Source: Euryarchaeota archaeon UBA88
Lineage (GTDB): Archaea > Thermoplasmatota > Poseidoniia > Poseidoniales > Poseidoniaceae
Length of the DNA: 7,636 nt
Assembly: GCA_002499545.1 (NCBI GenBank)
Contig: DAME01000047.1
Span: 2,225 to 9,860 of the forward strand
Reading direction: 5' to 3'
Positions 6,541-7,636 of this stretch are shown here, piece by piece. The position numbers were made by a program, and so were the translations under genes. How positions within the stretch are numbered: position 1 is the stretch's first letter; each line of letters starts with the position of its first letter. Below the pieces are notes generated by a model. It did no database searches. It had not been told where the DNA came from and saw only the letters and a list, made by a program, of their open reading frames with translations.

Positions 6541-7374
6541 TCAATGGGAATTTCCCTCAATTTCAAGGCAATTGATGACATTTGCACGCCAATCTGCCCC
6601 GTCATTGCGGTTCGCCAATGGGCTTGCTGGGCTTGGATGCCAGCACGTACCGATGGCTACTTCCCGACCGTTTCGACTTCTTCCTGGCCCTTTTTTCCCA
6701 GCCTTGAGCGCCATTCGTGCACGCTGCTCTGCATACTTACCAACACCAATCACCCGAGTCACTCCCATGATGTCGATGACTTCCAACAAGTGCTCATCGC
6801 ACGCTTTCAAAATTGGCGCCATCACGGCGGCAGGGAGATTGTTTGGCGTGATGTTTTGACCTCGCTCGCCAAGCAACAACAACGGGCAGTGGTTGACAAC
6901 AAATAAGGCGTCGAAAGTCGCTTCAGGCGTACCGTAGTACTGTTCCATGAGGTTCCATAGCCGAGTTCCAGATACTTCTTGACGTTCAAGCGCCATACCC
7001 TCGATTGGACGTTTTGGATGAGCGTTAGCGGGCGTGTCCAGTTTTCGCGCTTCGATACCGAGGAAGTCTCTGGCCACTGCTGTGGCTCCAAACGGTACGC
7101 CAGTTTGTGCCATGCCCCACGGACCGGGATTCATACCGAGCAGCAGAGTCATTCCACCTCGAGATCCCCATTTACGCAAATACTGTTCGTGGTGGGGCCA
7201 CGCATAATCCAAGGGATTGGTAGCGTGTGCGACATTGGTCTTCTTTTCCAGTTTTGGAATCGCTTTATCACAGACGGCTGAGAGCCGCTTGGCGGCTATG
7301 ATCAACTGTTCAGCGATGGCCATGAGCTGAGGAAGCGGACGCCGTACATGAGCGTATGCAAGGTCACTGCTCAT
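6541..7374 (-). CDS. SMUG1-family single-strand-selective uracil-DNA glycosylase
   Basis: Removes uracil (and related bases such as 5-hydroxymethyluracil in characterised members) from DNA as the first step of base-excision repair. The 277-residue protein has the SMUG1 signatures in order: GMNPGPWGMAQTGVPFG (80-96), with N82 matching the catalytic Asn of human SMUG1 (motif GMNPGPFGMAQTG); NHCPL (161-165), the uracil-recognition Asn; and HPSP (246-249) with the active-site His, followed by a wedge-loop-like segment SPLANRNDG. The HPSP and NPGP forms separate it from family-1 UDG (GQDPYH). I chose ATG 7374; an in-frame TTG at 7395 would add seven residues but deepen the overlap. The ATG overlaps the last 11 bases of the upstream surface-protein gene, suggesting translational coupling. 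Arginine codons are mixed (CGT 6, CGG 5, CGA 5, AGA 2, CGC 1), unlike the downstream synthetase. Confidence 0.93.
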   Translation of the reverse strand: MSSDLAYAHVRRPLPQLMAIAEQLIIAAKRLSAVCDKAIPKLEKKTNVAHATNPLDYAWPHHEQYLRKWGSRGGMTLLLGMNPGPWGMAQTGVPFGATAVARDFLGIEARKLDTPANAHPKRPIEGMALERQEVSGTRLWNLMEQYYGTPEATFDALFVVNHCPLLLLGERGQNITPNNLPAAVMAPILKACDEHLLEVIDIMGVTRVIGVGKYAEQRARMALKAGKKGPGRSRNGREVAIGTCWHPSPASPLANRNDGADWRANVINCLEIEGNSH

Positions 7375-7636
7375 CGTCTCGACGAATCGAAACAATCAGT
7401 CCTGCACTGAGTGCAGCAATGGTTCCCAGCATGCCGATAGAAGGAACGGTACCATTGGCGTCAGATATTGTCCCATTTTCATCCACAATCAATTCCATGT
7501 CGTCACACGCCGTTCCAAATCCGTTATTGTTTGCATCGGCTTGGTCTGAATTCGCAATCAGTGGACAGTTGTCGAGGCTGTCAATGACGCCATCGTTGTC
7601 ATAGTCAGATGTGGTATTACCTCCAGTGTTGTTTCC
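7364..7636 (-). CDS. C-terminal 90 residues of a secreted/surface protein with a thrombospondin-type-3 repeat and C-terminal membrane anchor (N-terminus outside window)
   Basis: Only the end of the gene is present; the frame is open to the window edge. The visible part starts with a Gly/Asn/Thr-rich linker. One thrombospondin type 3-like calcium-binding repeat follows, DYDNDGVIDSLDNCP, then DANNNGFGTACDD, with alternating Asp and two Cys that could pair. After a short spacer comes a hydrophobic helix (VPSIGMLGTIAALSAGLIVSI) and a cytoplasmic-type tail RRDDEQ. This arrangement (acidic extracellular repeat, linker, one transmembrane helix, Arg-rich stop) is typical of cell-surface proteins anchored at the C-terminus. 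It resembles the PGF-CTERM style of archaea, although no PGF motif is present. The main domain, and hence the role (adhesion, enzyme or other), is not visible. Its stop codon overlaps the SMUG1 start. Confidence 0.8.
   Translation of the reverse strand, partial: GNNTGGNTTSDYDNDGVIDSLDNCPLIANSDQADANNNGFGTACDDMELIVDENGTISDANGTVPSIGMLGTIAALSAGLIVSIRRDDEQ

Noticed and set aside
6514..6545. Promoter between SMUG1 and the acyl-CoA synthetase
   Set aside because: There are A-rich bases (TTGAAAAAC) about 26 nt before ATG 6513, but no TATA-like core; the short gap is better explained by read-through.
7375..7395. TTG at 7395 as the SMUG1 start
   Set aside because: It would add only seven residues not needed for the fold and increase the overlap with the upstream gene from 11 to 32 bp; ATG 7374 is simpler.
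1..7636. CRISPR arrays, tRNA/rRNA genes, insertion sequences, toxin-antitoxin or phage-defence modules
   Set aside because: I found no direct-repeat arrays, cloverleaf-like sequences, transposase motifs or known defence domains; the window is almost fully accounted for by the genes listed.

Overview
The window reads as a compact prokaryotic genome segment with about half G+C. I infer, with moderate confidence, a planktonic archaeon of the Marine Group II (Poseidoniales) type. The reasons are: AT-rich TATA-like boxes about 27-28 nt upstream of start codons with almost no ribosome-binding sites (leaderless archaeal style); a cell-surface protein end with a thrombospondin-type-3 calcium repeat followed by a single C-terminal membrane anchor and a short charged tail; and heavy use of the arginine codon CGA in several genes. 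No rRNA, tRNA or phylogenetic marker is present, so a bacterial source is not excluded. Several protein families here (ABC-F, fused IcmF, SMUG1) are better known from bacteria or eukaryotes.

Layout, right to left, because nearly everything is on the minus strand. At 7636-7364 lies the C-terminal end of a secreted or surface protein. Its stop codon overlaps the start of a SMUG1-family uracil-DNA glycosylase (7374-6541). After a 27-bp gap comes a long-chain acyl-CoA synthetase (6513-4588). These three genes are spaced like a read-through unit. A 107-bp gap carrying the best promoter of the window (TATA box at 4510-4505) precedes a 110-residue two-helix membrane protein (4480-4148). That gene collides tail-to-tail, with a 10-bp overlap, with the only plus-strand gene, an 89-residue winged-helix-like protein (3888-4157). 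A 106-bp divergent promoter region (3782-3887) separates the latter from an ABC-F ATPase (3781-2105). The ABC-F gene is followed 52 bp later by the fused cobalamin-dependent acyl-CoA mutase IcmF (2052 to beyond base 1, C-terminus missing). A perfect 6-bp inverted repeat lies in that 52-bp gap.

Functionally, the acyl-CoA synthetase and IcmF both belong to fatty or branched-chain acyl-CoA metabolism: activation of free acids, and isobutyryl-CoA/butyryl-CoA carbon-skeleton rearrangement. They are not in one operon here, and a joint pathway is inference. ABC-F is a ribosome-associated type ATPase and SMUG1 is a base-excision repair enzyme. The set looks like ordinary housekeeping and accessory metabolism. 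I see no CRISPR array, toxin-antitoxin pair, transposon, phage gene or clear new defence system. The items most worth a second look are the archaeal-looking host for IcmF, SMUG1 and ABC-F, the different codon use of SMUG1, and the overlapping pair of small unknown genes.
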